From assembly GCA_937915965.1 (NCBI GenBank), contig CALGHC010000864.1:1-5030 (forward strand): DNA of 5,030 nt, in the 5' to 3' direction. The notes beneath the pieces are model-generated. The model did not search any database. It was not told where the DNA came from and saw nothing but the letters and a program-made list of their open reading frames with translations. This stretch comes from an uncultured Myxococcales bacterium (GTDB lineage Bacteria > Myxococcota_A > UBA9042). Shown here in pieces: positions 4,351-5,030 of the stretch; the stretch's first letter is position 1; the number at the start of each line of letters is the position of its first letter. A program made the translations under genes and the position numbers.

Positions 4351-5030
4351 ATGTCCGAAAACGCCCTCGTCCCCGCCTCTCCAGTCACCGAGGTCGTGAC
4401 CGACGATGTCGAGGCCGCCGTCTCGTTCATCGTCAAGGCCGTACAAGCCCTCGAGCGCAGCGCCCTCGACACGGCAGTGCGTGTCGGCACCTACGTCAAC
4501 GAGCGCTTCGACGAGGACTCGCCCTCCCTGCGTGCGCTGGTCGCCGATCCACGCCTGTCCGATGTCGGCGTGTCGAAGTCGACCTTGAACAACTGGGCGC
4601 GCGTGGCGGCCCTTCACAAGGCATACCCGCAAGAGGTGGGCGAGCGGCTCGGACTGACGGCGCAGATCCGCCTGCTCGCGGCGCCGGACGATGTGCGCGA
4701 GGCGATCGCGGTGCGGGCTGCGAAGGATCGGTGGAGCAGTGTGCGGATCGCGCAGGCCGTTGCCGAGGCGCGGATGCGAGAGGCCGAGGAGCGCCGCAAG
4801 GTGGCCGCCGCGGCGGGCAAGGCCGTGCCAGGGCGGCCGCGGCTGCCGGTAGCGCTCAAGCGGGTGCGTGTGCTGCAGAAGGCGGCGGAGGCGCTCACGT
4901 CGGATTGGGACTGGGGCGGGCTGGACGAGGCGGCGATCGGGGAGGCGAGTGCGGCGCTCGAGTGGGTGGAGGTTTGGGTCGCTGACGCGAGGAAGGGGTT
5001 GGCAGAGGCGAGGGAGGTGGCTTCTGAGGG
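4351..5030 (+). CDS. HTH-like putative DNA-binding protein, runs off the window
   Basis: At least 226 aa with no stop before the window ends. The start is fixed by AGGAG 7 nt upstream. Residues 1-20 are a variable leader. Residues 31-75 are shared with the truncated upstream gene. Residues 72-86 (VGVSKSTLNNWARVA) look like a helix-turn-helix. Residues 98-140 (GLTAQIRLLAAPDDVREAIA, then DRWSSVRIAQAV) recall the layout of ParB/KorB-type proteins, where an HTH is followed by a helix reading L..L....R..A and a W/L-S-V-R motif. Residues 137-151 are highly charged (RMREAEERRK) and may form a coiled coil. PGRPRLP at 160-166 resembles an AT-hook core. The C-terminal part is Ala/Glu-rich, with WDWGG near 186-190. 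No catalytic motif, signal peptide or membrane segment is seen. Role inferred: DNA binding, perhaps regulation or plasmid/element maintenance; the family is unidentified. Confidence 0.82.
   Translation, partial: MSENALVPASPVTEVVTDDVEAAVSFIVKAVQALERSALDTAVRVGTYVNERFDEDSPSLRALVADPRLSDVGVSKSTLNNWARVAALHKAYPQEVGERLGLTAQIRLLAAPDDVREAIAVRAAKDRWSSVRIAQAVAEARMREAEERRKVAAAAGKAVPGRPRLPVALKRVRVLQKAAEALTSDWDWGGLDEAAIGEASAALEWVEVWVADARKGLAEAREVASE

Noticed and set aside
4278..4985. Plus-strand frame of 235 codons from a TTG at 4278
   Set aside because: It overlaps the 4351 gene in another frame and translates to Arg/Gly-rich low-complexity sequence; the 4351 start has a strong AGGAG site.
1..5030. tRNA, rRNA or other structured RNA genes
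   Set aside because: Nothing resembling a cloverleaf, rRNA core or known riboswitch was seen on either strand by eye; tRNAscan-SE or Infernal would be needed to exclude them formally.

Overview
This high-GC window, with G/C-rich third codon positions, looks like a mobile-element-scarred accessory region of a Myxococcota-like bacterium. The host guess rests on a fragment of a CDDGN-x-CT-type cysteine-rich repeat protein leading into an NHL-like motif, an architecture common in myxobacterial surface proteins. It is an inference, not a sequence-proven assignment.

The left two-thirds (about 184-3673) is dominated by two copies of one IS91-family (HUH, rolling-circle type) insertion sequence, both with the transposase on the minus strand. 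Copy 1 (about 188-1868) carries an intact transposase gene of 494 codons with a zinc cluster, an H-F-H metal motif and a single catalytic tyrosine. Copy 2 (2504-3673) matches positions 699-1868 of copy 1 over 1,170 bp, with no difference seen. It has lost the origin-proximal end, including the last 145 codons of the transposase. Between the copies lie 635 bp made of two unrelated gene fragments: a plus-strand cysteine-rich/NHL-like piece starting right at the end of copy 1, and a minus-strand Nudix-like piece cut off by copy 2. They meet near a GAAC tetranucleotide at 2239-2242.

The right third (3674-5030) holds two consecutive plus-strand genes of an unrecognised family. A 96-aa gene (3797-4087) looks like a truncated relative of the second gene (4351 to beyond the window end). 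They share a stretch of about 44 residues, a similar ribosome-binding leader (TCAACCG..GAGTC) and a similar TTGACG-containing upstream element. The second protein has a helix-turn-helix-like segment and a layout reminiscent of ParB/KorB-type DNA-binding proteins. The gap between them contains a perfect 17-bp palindrome (TGTCCAACAGTTGGACA), a good operator candidate, and a 10-bp-stem hairpin lies where the similarity between the two proteins stops.

The IS copies explain most of the window. The part that could be a less-described system is the paralogous gene pair with its palindrome, but no function can be assigned from sequence alone.
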